From Paenarthrobacter sp. GOM3 (GTDB lineage: Bacteria; Actinomycetota; Actinomycetes; Actinomycetales; Micrococcaceae): a stretch of DNA of 64,000 bases. Below are positions 41,898-50,833 of this stretch, in pieces (the stretch's first letter is position 1; each line of letters begins with the position of its first letter). Below the pieces are notes generated by a model. The model searched no databases, had not been told where the DNA came from, and worked only from the letters and a program-made list of their open reading frames with translations. The position numbers were made by a program, and so were the translations under genes. Location: NCBI RefSeq assembly GCF_018215265.2, contig NZ_CP136562.1:4278001-4342000 (forward strand), in the 5' to 3' direction.

Positions 41898-42468
41898 CTA
41901 CCCCCTGAGACAGAAGAAAGCCATCCCGAGTGCGCCTCGGCACCCCTTTTCATGGGCAGCGCGCTGTTCCTCATATCGCCGGCGGACCTGCTCTGCTGAG
42001 GGATGGTCGTCGTCCACCACTTCGAAACCAACGGCCAGGATCTGCTCTCGCAAGTCAACACGGCTCAAGAACTCGTCATCGCGTCCCGCCACAGGGGCGG
42101 TGGCGGCCGGATGAGGCGGTGACGACCAGATCGCCCCACCGTAGACGAGCCGCCCACCGGGAAGCATCAGGGCTCGAAGCGCGCGTAACGCTGCTGCGTA
42201 ATCGAGCGGCTCTGCGTCCTCCGCAGGCGGCCCCCAAGTCTGGCTCGCACCGCTGCAGATGACAGCGCCTGCGCGGCGATTCCGGACTTCCAGCCCCAGG
42301 CATCGAATCGAACGTCGCCCCCATATCCAGGACGTCATCGGGCGCGGGGGCGGACAGGAACGCCACGAGGTGCGCGGCGCGTTCCTCGGAGAGCGGAGTA
42401 AGCCCGGTCAGTGACTCAAAGATGGGCGCGCCGACAACCGCCGTCGGACGTCCGCGAAACGCAACCAT
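41898..42468 (-). pseudogene. Frameshifted SAM-dependent methyltransferase-like gene
   Basis: Two overlapping minus-strand frames together resemble one class-I methyltransferase. The upstream frame gives FESLTGLTPLSEERAAHLVAF and DDVLDMGATFD, a degenerate version of motif I. The other frame then gives GAVICSGASQTWG, LDYAAALRALRALMLPGGRL with the post-motif Pro-Gly-Gly, VYGGAIWSSPPHP and LREQILAVGFEVVDDD. The switch lies near 42310, where the glycine-rich loop is also damaged, so an inactivating deletion is likely. It lies in the decayed zone after the immunity genes. Confidence 0.55.
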
Positions 42469-42578
42469 CCCGGAAACCTAACCGGACCCTAACCACGCGG
42501 AAATACCGTGGCAACATTGCCGCGCCACACTGGAATAGCCGGCAAGTGCAGGCGCCCAGCTCCAGCCAGGAGGACACC

Positions 42579-42815
42579 ATGCTGAAGGAAGTCACCACTC
42601 ACACAACACGTATACGCGCGATCAGCCAGCTCCACCGCGGAGACGAGATCGAAGCCCGCCTGTCGGTCGGCCCCGCCTACGATGACGTAGTCATCCGCCG
42701 CGGACGGGTCCAGGAAACAGCGCCGGGAATCGGTGTCGTCTGGATCATGGATCACGCTTCAGGCATGAGAAAAGCGATCAATACAGATGAATGCAGTGTT
42801 TGGCGCGTCGCCTGA
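42579..42815 (+). CDS. Small conserved-looking protein, function unknown
   Basis: 78 aa, with a good ribosome site (ccaggaggacacc) before the ATG at 42579. The sequence looks like a small beta-barrel (GDEIEARLSVGPAYDDVVI, RRGRVQETAPGIGVVWIMD). No signal, membrane segment or known motif. It stands alone, convergent with the MoaD-like gene 25 bp away. The codon pattern supports a real gene; the function is not predictable. Confidence 0.6.
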   Translation: MLKEVTTHTTRIRAISQLHRGDEIEARLSVGPAYDDVVIRRGRVQETAPGIGVVWIMDHASGMRKAINTDECSVWRVA

Positions 42816-42840
42816 ACAGGGCTCGACCCCGAACACCCGC

Positions 42841-43128
42841 TCAGCCGCCGGCCACGGACTGGATAATCAAGACCTCCTGGCCAGCCGCAACCTCCGTATC
42901 AAGACCCTTCAGACGCCGGACCTCATCTCCGTTCACGTAAATATTCACGAAACGGCGAAGCGCCCCGGTCTCATCCCTCAAGCGCCTGGCCAGCACCGGA
43001 TATTCTCCGGTAACTGAGTCCAGCAACTGTCCCACGGTCACAGCCCCGTCGGCGGACGCAGTCAGATAGGACTGTCCGCCGACGAGCGGCTGCAGGACGC
43101 CAGGCAACAGGACCGTAAAGTCAGCCAC
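42841..43128 (-). CDS. MoaD/ThiS-family ubiquitin-like protein
   Basis: 95 aa; the GTG at 43128 begins VADFTVLLPGVLQPLVGG. It is a beta-grasp protein ending in Gly-Gly (QSVAGG), the tail that is adenylated and thiocarboxylated in sulfur carriers. FVNIYVNGDEVRRLKGLDT and AAGQEVLIIQSVAGG match MoaD-like proteins. It lies 7 bp after the beta-propeller gene, so the two form an operon. No activating E1-like enzyme or molybdopterin gene is nearby; it could donate sulfur in an unassigned pathway or be conjugated to a protein. Confidence 0.83.
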   Translation of the reverse strand: MADFTVLLPGVLQPLVGGQSYLTASADGAVTVGQLLDSVTGEYPVLARRLRDETGALRRFVNIYVNGDEVRRLKGLDTEVAAGQEVLIIQSVAGG

Positions 43129-43135
43129 GGCGGAC

Positions 43136-44362
43136 CTAACCGGGTACCGGGGCGTCGGGTTGGTCTTCGGGAGACGCTGCCGTCTTGGCGGCCGCCTCCA
43201 CAATCACCTCGGCCTCCGCCAGTACTGTTGCTTCCGCTGCTGCCAGCGGGGCTTCCGCCCCTGTCGCGTTTCCAACCACGACGGCGGCACGCACGCTCAG
43301 TACGTCCGGCAAGTGTGCTGCCACTTCAGTGAAGGTCACGCCCTCGTCGGCGCTGGCGTAGACGGTGCCGCCGCGGGTGCCGAAATACACGCCAACGGGC
43401 TCGGCCGTGTCCACCGATGCGGCGTCACGGAGGACCGCGTTGTATTCGTGGTCCGGGAGTCCGGCGTGGAGTTCCGTCCAAGTATTTCCTGCATCATGGG
43501 TCCTGTGCACGCTGAGTTTGCTGTCCGGCGGGATACGTTCGCCGTCGGCTTTGAGGGGAATCACCCAGGCCGTACCCTCGCGCCGTGGATGCGTCAGCAT
43601 CACGAACCCGAAGTCTGCGGGCAGGCCCTCCGCGATGGAATTCCAGTTCTCACCGTCATCATCCGTGCGGTACACGCCGTGATGGTTCTGCGCATAAAGA
43701 CGACCGTCGACGGCGGCGTCCGCAGCGATCTTGTGGACGCACTGGCCGAACTCAGGGTTGGGATCGGGCATGAAGTAGGCCGATATCCCCTTGTTCCGGG
43801 GCTCCCAGGACGCACCGCCGTCGAGCGATCTGTAAACGCCGCCCGTGCTCATGGCGACGTGCACCTTCTCGCCGCTCGGGTCCACCACGATCGAGTGTGC
43901 CGCCGCGCCACCATAGCCTGCGCCCCACTCACTGCGGTGGGGGTGGTCCCACAGTCCGCGGTTCAGTTCGAAGTGTTGGCCGCCGTCGGTCGATTTCCAC
44001 ACCGAAATCGGCTCGCAACCAGCCCACACGACGCCGGGCCGGGAGTCGGCGTCGGGGTGAATCTGCCAAATGCGCTCCAGGGCCGCGTCAGTATCTTCGG
44101 GGAATTTGATGGCACCTTGTTCGGGCTCGGTCCACGTGGTGCCAAGGTCATCGGAGTGGACAACGGTGGGACCCCAATGTTCGGAACGCACCCCCACCAT
44201 GATCCGTGTTTTGCCGTCCCGGGTGTCTATTCCGATGCTCGGTATCTCGCTCATCAGGAAATGTGGGCCGGAGAGGGACCAGTCCTTGCGGTCTGTGCTG
44301 GTTGCGAGCCACAGGCCTTTCTTGGTCCCGATCGCTAAGAGGTAACTCTCTGGGGTAGCCAT
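43136..44362 (-). CDS. Sialidase/BNR-type beta-propeller protein
   Basis: 408 aa, using ATG 44362 (a second ATG at 44374 is possible). Several Asp-box-like repeats are visible: HSDDLGTTWTEP, KSTDGGQHFELN, RSLDGGASWEP, RTDDDGENWNS, HRTHDAGNTWTEL and ASADEGVTFTEV, which define a six-bladed BNR propeller. There is no signal peptide, so it is cytosolic. The C-terminal ~50 residues are Ala/Glu-rich and probably disordered. The true activity is unknown; 'exo-alpha-sialidase' is a homology label only. It is paired with the MoaD-like gene. Confidence 0.8.
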   Translation of the reverse strand: MATPESYLLAIGTKKGLWLATSTDRKDWSLSGPHFLMSEIPSIGIDTRDGKTRIMVGVRSEHWGPTVVHSDDLGTTWTEPEQGAIKFPEDTDAALERIWQIHPDADSRPGVVWAGCEPISVWKSTDGGQHFELNRGLWDHPHRSEWGAGYGGAAAHSIVVDPSGEKVHVAMSTGGVYRSLDGGASWEPRNKGISAYFMPDPNPEFGQCVHKIAADAAVDGRLYAQNHHGVYRTDDDGENWNSIAEGLPADFGFVMLTHPRREGTAWVIPLKADGERIPPDSKLSVHRTHDAGNTWTELHAGLPDHEYNAVLRDAASVDTAEPVGVYFGTRGGTVYASADEGVTFTEVAAHLPDVLSVRAAVVVGNATGAEAPLAAAEATVLAEAEVIVEAAAKTAASPEDQPDAPVPG

Positions 44363-44494
44363 GAACCCATGCAACCATCAGCTGGATGGCGAGGGCAATG
44401 GTTTTCTTCGGGCGCATCTCCAAGCGCCGAAACCGCAAACCGGCACCCCGTGGCCTATTCACTGTTGGGGGAAAACATGCTTGACTAATGACTT

Positions 44495-44514
44495 TGCGGC
44501 CGAATTCGGTCGCA
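44495..44514. promoter_or_regulatory. 20-bp near-palindrome upstream of the diguanylate cyclase gene
   Basis: TGCGGCCGAATTCGGTCGCA is inversely symmetric except for one base pair. It lies 100 bp before the GGDEF gene in a 251-bp gap that otherwise shows no gene; it may be an operator. Confidence 0.35.
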
Positions 44515-44613
44515 GTAACAATCTTGGGGGATTAAATGAATCACGGAGATGGCAGCCAATGATAATTCTGACTGGGAGCTCCTTGGTTACTGGCCGGTAG
44601 CGGGACCGTTTTT

Positions 44614-45819
44614 ATGAATTCGCTTGCATTGCAAGAGGGAACGATCGTCCTGGACCCCTTCGCCGTCCGAATCATCCTTGGTTTGGTGACCTTGGCACTG
44701 ATTGTCATCTCGTGCGTTACGTCGCAACGGAAACGCACCCCCTACGCCGACTGGTGGCGGGCGGCCCTCTTCCTGTTCTTCGTCGGGAACGCCGCTTTCC
44801 TGTTAAACAGCACGCCTTTCCAATGGTGGGCCAACCCTGCGGGTAAGTTCCTGGTGGTTGCCGGCGCCTTCTGTGTCTGGGCGGGAGCGCGCACTCTCCG
44901 CGACCGTCAGGCCACTCTGTGGCAGTTGCTGCCGGGACCGATACTGGCAGGTTTGGCCTCCATCCTGGATGACCCAGGTTCAAGCGTGTGGTCAGGCGGG
45001 GTGGCTTACCTGGCAATGACCACCGCCGGAATCTCTTTTGCCGCAATTGAACTGTGGTTCACAAAGTCGGCCCGGTCCAGAATCACCAAATTTCTGTCCA
45101 TCATGGCTGGGCTGACGGCCGCCTATTACCTGCTACGCACGCTTACTTACATTCTGTACGGTGCCGAAAGTTGGCTGTTCCGGACATATTTCGGCTACGC
45201 ACCTGCCGCCTTGATCCACCTCATGCTGCTGGTGGCGGTGTCATCCACCATGAACACCCTCAGCAACAGGCAACTCATCCGGCGGCTTCGCGAGCGCGCG
45301 GAACGCGACCATCTGACCGGGCTGCTCAACAGGGGCGCGTTCCTGGACCTGGCTGCCCGGGAACTTGCGCGCTCTTCGCAGGGCCGCGGTGCTGCTTTGA
45401 TCCTGGCCGACCTGGACAACTTCAAGGCCGTCAATGACGAACGCGGACATTCGGCGGGGGACGCCGCCCTCCGAGCCTTCGCCAAGGCCAGCTCAGCCGC
45501 CGTCAGGTCAACGGACCTTATTGGACGCTACGGCGGGGAGGAGTTCATCCTTTTCCTGCCGGGAGCCTCGCAGCAACGGGCCGAGGCCATTGCCTCGGAC
45601 ATCAGCAACCGCCTGGCTGCGATGGAGGGCACGGATGGCCTGCCCTTTCCGACGGTCAGTTACGGTGTCACGTCCACGGGGACCGGGGATCCTGACCTGG
45701 CGTTCATGATCAACGTGGCAGACGCCGCCCTGTACAGCGCAAAGGCCCAGGGCAGGAACCGGGTTGTGGGAGCAGACCCCTTGGACGCTGAATCGGCAGA
45801 GGACAAGGCAACACCGTAG
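44614..45819 (+). CDS. Membrane-bound diguanylate cyclase (GGDEF)
   Basis: 401 aa. About six N-terminal membrane helices (residues ~15-215; IILGLVTLALIVISCV, AALIHLMLLVAVSST) form a sensor-like module of unknown ligand. The catalytic domain starts at RDHLTGLLNRGAFLDLA, continues with LILADLDNFKAVNDERGHSAGD and has the A-site RYGGEEFILFLP, an active GGEEF variant. The feedback I-site is present: RSTD five residues before GGEEF. It should make cyclic di-GMP and be product-inhibited. The start site has only a weak ribosome signal (ggtagcggga). Confidence 0.92.
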   Translation: MNSLALQEGTIVLDPFAVRIILGLVTLALIVISCVTSQRKRTPYADWWRAALFLFFVGNAAFLLNSTPFQWWANPAGKFLVVAGAFCVWAGARTLRDRQATLWQLLPGPILAGLASILDDPGSSVWSGGVAYLAMTTAGISFAAIELWFTKSARSRITKFLSIMAGLTAAYYLLRTLTYILYGAESWLFRTYFGYAPAALIHLMLLVAVSSTMNTLSNRQLIRRLRERAERDHLTGLLNRGAFLDLAARELARSSQGRGAALILADLDNFKAVNDERGHSAGDAALRAFAKASSAAVRSTDLIGRYGGEEFILFLPGASQQRAEAIASDISNRLAAMEGTDGLPFPTVSYGVTSTGTGDPDLAFMINVADAALYSAKAQGRNRVVGADPLDAESAEDKATP

Positions 45820-45840
45820 GCATCGTCGCGCATCGGCTCC

Positions 45841-45878
45841 GGTGAGTGGCACGCACCCGTGAGCGCGTGCCACTCACC
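45841..45878. terminator. Bidirectional terminator between convergent genes
   Basis: A perfect 14-bp stem, GGTGAGTGGCACGC / GCGTGCCACTCACC, with a 10-nt loop. It lies 21 bp after the GGDEF stop and 3 bp from the protease stop. Confidence 0.75.
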
Positions 45879-45881
45879 GTC

Positions 45882-47132
45882 CTAACAGGCCGTCGGATCC
45901 CCGAACGGCAATGAGGTTCCTGCTATGCGCCAGAGGGAGCCGTCCCAGTGCATCGCATACTGGATCCGCCAATTCGAGCATGTCTGGCCGTTCCTGCCAT
46001 GGGCCGCGTCCTGGATGGTCTGAAGGACTACATTGGCGTTCAGGTCATCCGCGGACTGTGTATTGGTGACGTTGTAGAGCTCGGCCTGGGTCCAGTAGGA
46101 CGAACCCAGCCCTTCGCTCCACTTAACCGAGTCTCCAAAGGTCGCCTGGAGTTCGGGGGTGAGAATTTTGAAGGCCGCGGCGTATGCACCTTGGTTGATG
46201 CCTTGCCCGTGAAGAATCAGGCTCTGCCCTACGCTGCGGGCCTGATCGTGGTTCGCGGAAACAGTGAACGGAAAGAACCCGGATCCCGGCGCCGGCGCAT
46301 TTCCGCATTCGTCGAAGGCCACAGGCGTGGACCGGGATTTCCATTCGTCCACAGCCGCGGAAACACGGGGTGCTGTTACTGCATAAGCGATGCCTTCTGC
46401 CCTGCCGTTGCCTTCGGGTTCAATGGTGACCACTACACCGGAAACCTTCCCGTCCTGGGTAATGAGCGGCCCTCCACTGTTCCCATGATTTATCGCGGCG
46501 TCTGTTTGGATAAGGTTCGGAAGAGTCCGGTCACCGATGTGTTGTTCGACGTCGAGTGCGCTCACCGTTCCCCTGGTCAAGGTGAACGGATGGCCCAGGG
46601 GAAATCCGAGTGCGGCCACGTCGCTCCCGACTGGGGGCTCGCTGCTTCGTAGTTGAAACTGATGGCCCTCCACAGGGCTTCGGGTTTTAACGACCGCGAT
46701 GTCCGCCACGTCATTCTTGCCGAGAACCGTGGCATCTACGGAGGTCCGGCCGAAGGCGATGCTGATCGCGGATGCGTCACGAACAACATGGGCGGCCGTG
46801 ACCACCAGGTCCGGTCCCACAAGGAACCCCGTACCCGTGTAACCGGCATCGCACGTCGTGACGGTCAACTGCCCCACGCCCGACTGCACTTGGGCAACCA
46901 CGTCAGGCCAAGTACTCGGCTCAGGAGACGTACTGGCGCCGGTGGCGGCAGCAGAGCTTCCGTTTGGGCTTGGCGTGCTCGGGGAAGGGGTGGGGGCTTC
47001 TTGGCTGGTTGCTTGTGATGAAGAAGTTTGAGGGGACGGACTGGAGCCGGCATTACAGCCCGTTGTCAAAAGACACAGGCTTATGGACGCTATGACAGTG
47101 CAACGGACAAAGGGGTTTGGGGTGCTGTTCAT
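45882..47132 (-). CDS. Lipoprotein trypsin-like serine protease (HtrA-type catalytic domain)
   Basis: 416 aa; the ATG at 47132 has aggaggtcc. The lipobox LLTTGC near residue 24 marks a lipoprotein. A Ser/Thr/Pro linker (~30-80) leads to the protease domain with His in VVTAAHVVRD, Asp in NDVADIAVVK and Ser in INHGNSGGPLI. There is no PDZ domain; the last ~150 residues (VSANHDQARSVGQSL; WRIQYAMHWDGSLWRIAG) are an accessory region, possibly nuclear-transport-factor-2-like. It is probably a wall-side quality-control or processing protease. Confidence 0.88.
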   Translation of the reverse strand: MNSTPNPFVRCTVIASISLCLLTTGCNAGSSPSPQTSSSQATSQEAPTPSPSTPSPNGSSAAATGASTSPEPSTWPDVVAQVQSGVGQLTVTTCDAGYTGTGFLVGPDLVVTAAHVVRDASAISIAFGRTSVDATVLGKNDVADIAVVKTRSPVEGHQFQLRSSEPPVGSDVAALGFPLGHPFTLTRGTVSALDVEQHIGDRTLPNLIQTDAAINHGNSGGPLITQDGKVSGVVVTIEPEGNGRAEGIAYAVTAPRVSAAVDEWKSRSTPVAFDECGNAPAPGSGFFPFTVSANHDQARSVGQSLILHGQGINQGAYAAAFKILTPELQATFGDSVKWSEGLGSSYWTQAELYNVTNTQSADDLNANVVLQTIQDAAHGRNGQTCSNWRIQYAMHWDGSLWRIAGTSLPFGDPTAC

Positions 47133-47419
47133 CAAGGACCTCCTGACGCTGAGGGCAAGCAGAGGCATGAGCGGGTTCCCGTTCTGGATCGCTCCTGCAA
47201 CTGCGCCCTCAAAAGAAAAAGTCGGGTAAGCCGCCGTCGTAAGAGATTGATCATGGAATGGATATGCGAGACCCATGATGCAAACTGACGGCCGTTTACT
47301 CGACTCGTTTTTCCCAGCAAGCACATCGTAACTCCGGAAAAGCCGGCCAGGGAGAAACCGCCACGCCTTGGGCCTAGGCTGAAGCTGGCAAGATTCCCAG
47401 CCCACGACGGAGGAAACCC

Positions 47420-48199
47420 ATGACAGAAGCAACCACCCACTCACGTGCGAAGCAGTTGAAGGCCCTGCATGAGGCCCCGGAAATCCTCAGCGTTGTCAAC
47501 GTCTGGGATGCCATCAGTGCCTCCACAGTTGCGGCCCTTCCAGAGACGAAGGCCATCGCGACGGCCGGCCATTCGATTGCTGCTGCCTACGGTTACGCCG
47601 ATGGGACCATGCCGCTGGATGTGGCGCTCAGCGGAGTTGAGAGGATCGTCAAGGCTGTGGATGTTCCGGTCACCGCAGATCTCGACGACGGCTACCAGGA
47701 CCCTGCCGAGACCATCCGCCGGGCCATCGCCATTGGTGTTGTTGGCGCGAACGTCGAGGACCGGTTGCGCCCCTTCGACGAGGCCGTTGCCCGGGTTCAG
47801 GCGATCATCAAGGCCGCCGAGGAGGAGGGCATTGCCTTCCAGCTGAACGCCCGCACGGACGCGATCGTCCGCGGCGGCGACCGCCCCATCAAGGACAGCC
47901 TCGACGACGCCATCGCGCGTGGCCGGGCGTTTCTCGACGCCGGCGCTGCTTTGGTTTTCGTGCCGGGCGCACTGAACCGTGAAACCATCGAGCCCCTGGT
48001 TGAAGGCCTGGGACACGGAAAGCTCTCCGTGATTGGCGCTCCCGGCGCCCTTCCCGCGGCGGAGCTTCAGGAACTCGGCGTGGCACGGGTCTCTTACGGA
48101 CCCTTCACCCAGCGCGTGGCCCTCCGCGCCCTTCAAGGCTTGGCCGCGGACCTGTACGGATCGGGTGTGATCCCCGCGGACACCCCTGCCCTGAACTAA
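47420..48199 (+). CDS. Isocitrate lyase / PEP mutase-family C-C lyase
   Basis: 259 aa; ribosome site ggaggaaa precedes the ATG. The TIM-barrel pattern matches the family: LSVVNVWDAISASTVAA, VPVTADLDDGYQDPAETI (the Asp pair binds Mg) and VVGANVEDR. The usual catalytic Cys loop (K-K-C-G-H) of isocitrate and methylisocitrate lyases is missing, as in most of these short actinobacterial members; oxaloacetate decarboxylase or carboxyphosphonopyruvate-mutase-like activities are possible. It is convergent with the LysR gene; the 287 bp upstream show no other gene. Confidence 0.82.
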   Translation: MTEATTHSRAKQLKALHEAPEILSVVNVWDAISASTVAALPETKAIATAGHSIAAAYGYADGTMPLDVALSGVERIVKAVDVPVTADLDDGYQDPAETIRRAIAIGVVGANVEDRLRPFDEAVARVQAIIKAAEEEGIAFQLNARTDAIVRGGDRPIKDSLDDAIARGRAFLDAGAALVFVPGALNRETIEPLVEGLGHGKLSVIGAPGALPAAELQELGVARVSYGPFTQRVALRALQGLAADLYGSGVIPADTPALN

Positions 48200-48220
48200 C
48201 CGCAGCAGCAAAGCAATAAC

Positions 48221-48258
48221 CGGGTCCCGCCGCATTAACACGCGGCGGGACCCGTTTT
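48221..48258 (+). terminator. Rho-independent terminator
   Basis: A perfect 13-bp stem, CGGGTCCCGCCGC / GCGGCGGGACCCG, with an 8-nt loop and TTTT directly after. It ends the isocitrate-lyase-family transcript and abuts the stop of the convergent LysR gene. Confidence 0.9.
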
Positions 48259-49181
48259 CATGAGCCAGCCCGCGTGTCGAAGGCCGCTGCCGATTCCCGG
48301 AGAAGACGTGCGACGGTATCCAGCGGCAGGCTCGTTGGCCTCCGCCGGTCGAAACGGCGGAGGGCAATGTGGCGGGTGCCCAAGCCAGGCACGTCCAGGA
48401 TGTCCACGTTGTCCTGGACCACCCCGGTCAGTGCAAGGGTGGGAACAATCGCGACGCCCTCACCGGCGGCGACCAGCGCGAATGCCGTGAGCGTGTCCTG
48501 GTACTGATGGACCGTCTCAATACGCGCACCGGTGGTGTGGCGAAGGCGACCCAGCACGGCGTCATTGGCTGCAGACGGCTCCACTCCGAGCCAAGGCAGG
48601 TGCAGCCGGCTCAGGTCGATGCTGTCCGTGGCGAGCAAGGATCCGGCCGGCACCACCAACTTCCACGGCTCATCGAGCAAGGGCTCCTCGACCATTCCGG
48701 CGGCGAGCGGATGCTGCACCGCCGTCGCCGAATCCTGCTCGATCACTACGGCGTCGAGCTGTCGTTGCCTGAAGAGCCGCATGAGTGCTGGAAAGCTGTC
48801 CTCGACGATCCGGATCTGCAACTCGGGGTAGAGGCTGCGCCACTCTGGCAGGCGTGGAATCACCACGGTGCGCATGAAACTGGTGAAGCCGCCGATGCGC
48901 ACCATGCCTGCTACCTGGGCCTCGCCCTGCATCCGTGCACGCGCAACGTTGAGTGCCCGTTCGATCTCTTCGCCGGCTTCCGCCACCGCCAGTCCGGCCG
49001 GCGTCAGGACAGATCCCTTGGGTGTTCGCATGACCAAAGCCTGGCCCGCTTCGCTCTCAAGTTTGCTGAGTTGCTGGGACACTGCCGACGGCGTGATCCG
49101 CAGTTCATCGGCAGCGGCAAGAACGCCTCCAGTGCGTGCTACGGCAAGGAGGACAAGCAGCCGGCGTGGGTCCATTTCCAT
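48258..49181 (-). CDS. LysR-family transcriptional regulator
   Basis: 307 aa. The helix-turn-helix at ~18-40 reads VLAAADELRITPSAVSQQLSKLE. The effector domain follows from ~90 (MVRIGGFTSFMRTVVIPRLP; GEGVAIVPTLAL). An ATG two codons downstream (49175) is an alternative start. The gene is divergent from the small membrane protein gene at 49362 with 180 bp between, and convergent with the isocitrate-lyase-family gene; it may regulate the former. Confidence 0.88.
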   Translation of the reverse strand: MEMDPRRLLVLLAVARTGGVLAAADELRITPSAVSQQLSKLESEAGQALVMRTPKGSVLTPAGLAVAEAGEEIERALNVARARMQGEAQVAGMVRIGGFTSFMRTVVIPRLPEWRSLYPELQIRIVEDSFPALMRLFRQRQLDAVVIEQDSATAVQHPLAAGMVEEPLLDEPWKLVVPAGSLLATDSIDLSRLHLPWLGVEPSAANDAVLGRLRHTTGARIETVHQYQDTLTAFALVAAGEGVAIVPTLALTGVVQDNVDILDVPGLGTRHIALRRFDRRRPTSLPLDTVARLLRESAAAFDTRAGS

Positions 49182-49361
49182 GTTAAGAAATCCTAAATAC
49201 GGGATTCAGCGGAATGCAATTGATCTAAAGAAGAATCTCCAGCAATATCTATCTCAGAGCTGCTGTTCAGTCCAACGAAGGATGAGCCAGGGCAGCCTCA
49301 AATCCTGAAAACTTACGCCGCCGGCAACCCCCGGCGGGCGCTTCATCCTGAAAGGAATCCG

Positions 49362-49703
49362 ATGGAACTGCTGTGGGAAATGACCGGTTGGGCTGGCGCT
49401 GCTGCGATGCTCGGTTCTTACCTGTCGGTATCCATGGGTTGGTTGAAGCCGGGCATCAGTTTCCAGACCGCGAACCTCTTCGGATCATGCGCCTTCATCA
49501 TCAATGGCACGCTGCACGGAGCCTGGCCGTCGGTAGCCACCAACGTGGCGTGGTTCCTCATCTCAGCGGTGGCGCTGCATCGCCTGCGGGCAGCGCAGCA
49601 GCCCGCCCGTGCCGAGGTTCCGGAACAGCGATCACCGCTGACATCCGACACCGGCACCCACCTGGTCATTCCGGTCCCCCAAGCAGTGGTGAACTGCCCC
49701 TAG
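49362..49703 (+). CDS. Small membrane protein, CBU_0592-like
   Basis: 113 aa; ribosome site aaaggaa precedes the ATG. Three helices: ~5-25 (WEMTGWAGAAAMLGSYLSVS), ~33-50 (FQTANLFGSCAFIINGTLHG) and ~55-73 (VATNVAWFLISAVAL). NLFG, ING and HGAWPSVA.NVAW are hallmarks of this small family of unknown function. The C-terminal ~35 residues are polar. It could be the target of the divergent LysR regulator. Confidence 0.75.
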   Translation: MELLWEMTGWAGAAAMLGSYLSVSMGWLKPGISFQTANLFGSCAFIINGTLHGAWPSVATNVAWFLISAVALHRLRAAQQPARAEVPEQRSPLTSDTGTHLVIPVPQAVVNCP

Positions 49704-49798
49704 CTTCCGGCATCACACAAGGTAACCTCCCGCCGTCGTCGTACTGTCCACCGCATAAGGTGGGCAATAGCCGCTGACCGACAGCTAAGGAGAGCCCC

Positions 49799-50833
49799 AT
49801 GCCCGCCCCCGAACGCCCGTTGAAAAAGCTGGGATTCCTCACCATTGGACTCTTCGATCCCGCGGACCCGGCTGCGGGTCACCAGTCCACGCTGGACATC
49901 ATCGAGCTGGGCGAGCAATTGGGCTTCGACAGTGCCTGGCTGCGGCACCGGCACCTGCAGTTCGGCATCTCCTCGCCCGTCGCAGTGATGGCCGCAGCCA
50001 GCCAGCGCACGTCGAGAATAGAGCTCGGCACCGCCGTTACTCCGCTGGGATGGGAAAACCCGTTGCGCCTCGCTGAGGACCTGGCCACTGTGGACATCCT
50101 CGCGGGCGGACGCATCAATCCCGGGCTGAGCGTGGGGGAACCCATGAACTACGACACCGTGAAGCACGAGCTCTACCCTGACTCCGCGGATGTCGAGGAC
50201 TTCAGCTACGCCCGCGTGGAACGGCTGGCCCGGCTGATCGCAGGGGAGAGGGTCCGCGAGTTCTCCGGCAAGCAGGGCGTAGTGGAGGAGTTCTCGAACC
50301 GGGTGGAGCCGCACTCCCCCGGGCTGCGGGACCGTCTTTGGTATGGGGCAGCCAGCCTCAAGTCGGCCCTGTGGGCTGGTGAGAACGGCTTCAACCTGCT
50401 CTCCAGCAGCGTGGTCTTTCCCTCCCCCGATGAAGAGCCGGACTTCGCCTGCGTCCAGCAAAACCAGATCCGTACGTACCGTGAAGCCGCCGCGGCGCAA
50501 GGGCACAAGCCAGCAAGGGTCTCGCAGGGGCTGGTGGTCATTCCCACCGATTCCGCGTCCGCAGCGCAGCGGGAGAAATACCAGCGTTACGTCGATGAGC
50601 GCACGCCCCGCACCAGTGCGCCGCAAGGACCCAAGGGCATGCTGTTCGCCAAGGACCTTATTGGCACCAGTGAGCAGATCGCCGAGCAACTATATGCGCA
50701 CGCCGGGTTCCAGGAAGTGGACGAAGTCGCGTTTGCGTTGCCTTTCAGCTTCGACCACGAGGACTACGTCCAGATCCTCACGGACATTGCAGGCACCCTC
50801 GGCCCAGCCCTGGGATGGCGCCAAGGAAGCTAG
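49799..50833 (+). CDS. LLM-class flavin-dependent monooxygenase
   Basis: 344 aa; ribosome site taaggaga precedes the ATG. It is a luciferase-like TIM barrel: LGFDSAWLRHRHLQFGISSP, RIELGTAVTPLGWENPLRLAED, VDILAGGRINPGLSVG and TSEQIAEQLYAHAG. FMN- or F420-dependent members oxidise small organic compounds; the NPGLSVG segment suggests FMN. No flavin reductase is adjacent. Its last codon overlaps the stop of the small convergent gene. Confidence 0.87.
   Translation: MPAPERPLKKLGFLTIGLFDPADPAAGHQSTLDIIELGEQLGFDSAWLRHRHLQFGISSPVAVMAAASQRTSRIELGTAVTPLGWENPLRLAEDLATVDILAGGRINPGLSVGEPMNYDTVKHELYPDSADVEDFSYARVERLARLIAGERVREFSGKQGVVEEFSNRVEPHSPGLRDRLWYGAASLKSALWAGENGFNLLSSSVVFPSPDEEPDFACVQQNQIRTYREAAAAQGHKPARVSQGLVVIPTDSASAAQREKYQRYVDERTPRTSAPQGPKGMLFAKDLIGTSEQIAEQLYAHAGFQEVDEVAFALPFSFDHEDYVQILTDIAGTLGPALGWRQGS

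Noticed and set aside
47133..47444. About 100 extra codons at the start of the lipoprotein protease frame
   Set aside because: The ATG at 47132 has a strong ribosome site and is followed by a proper lipoprotein signal peptide; the extension has none.
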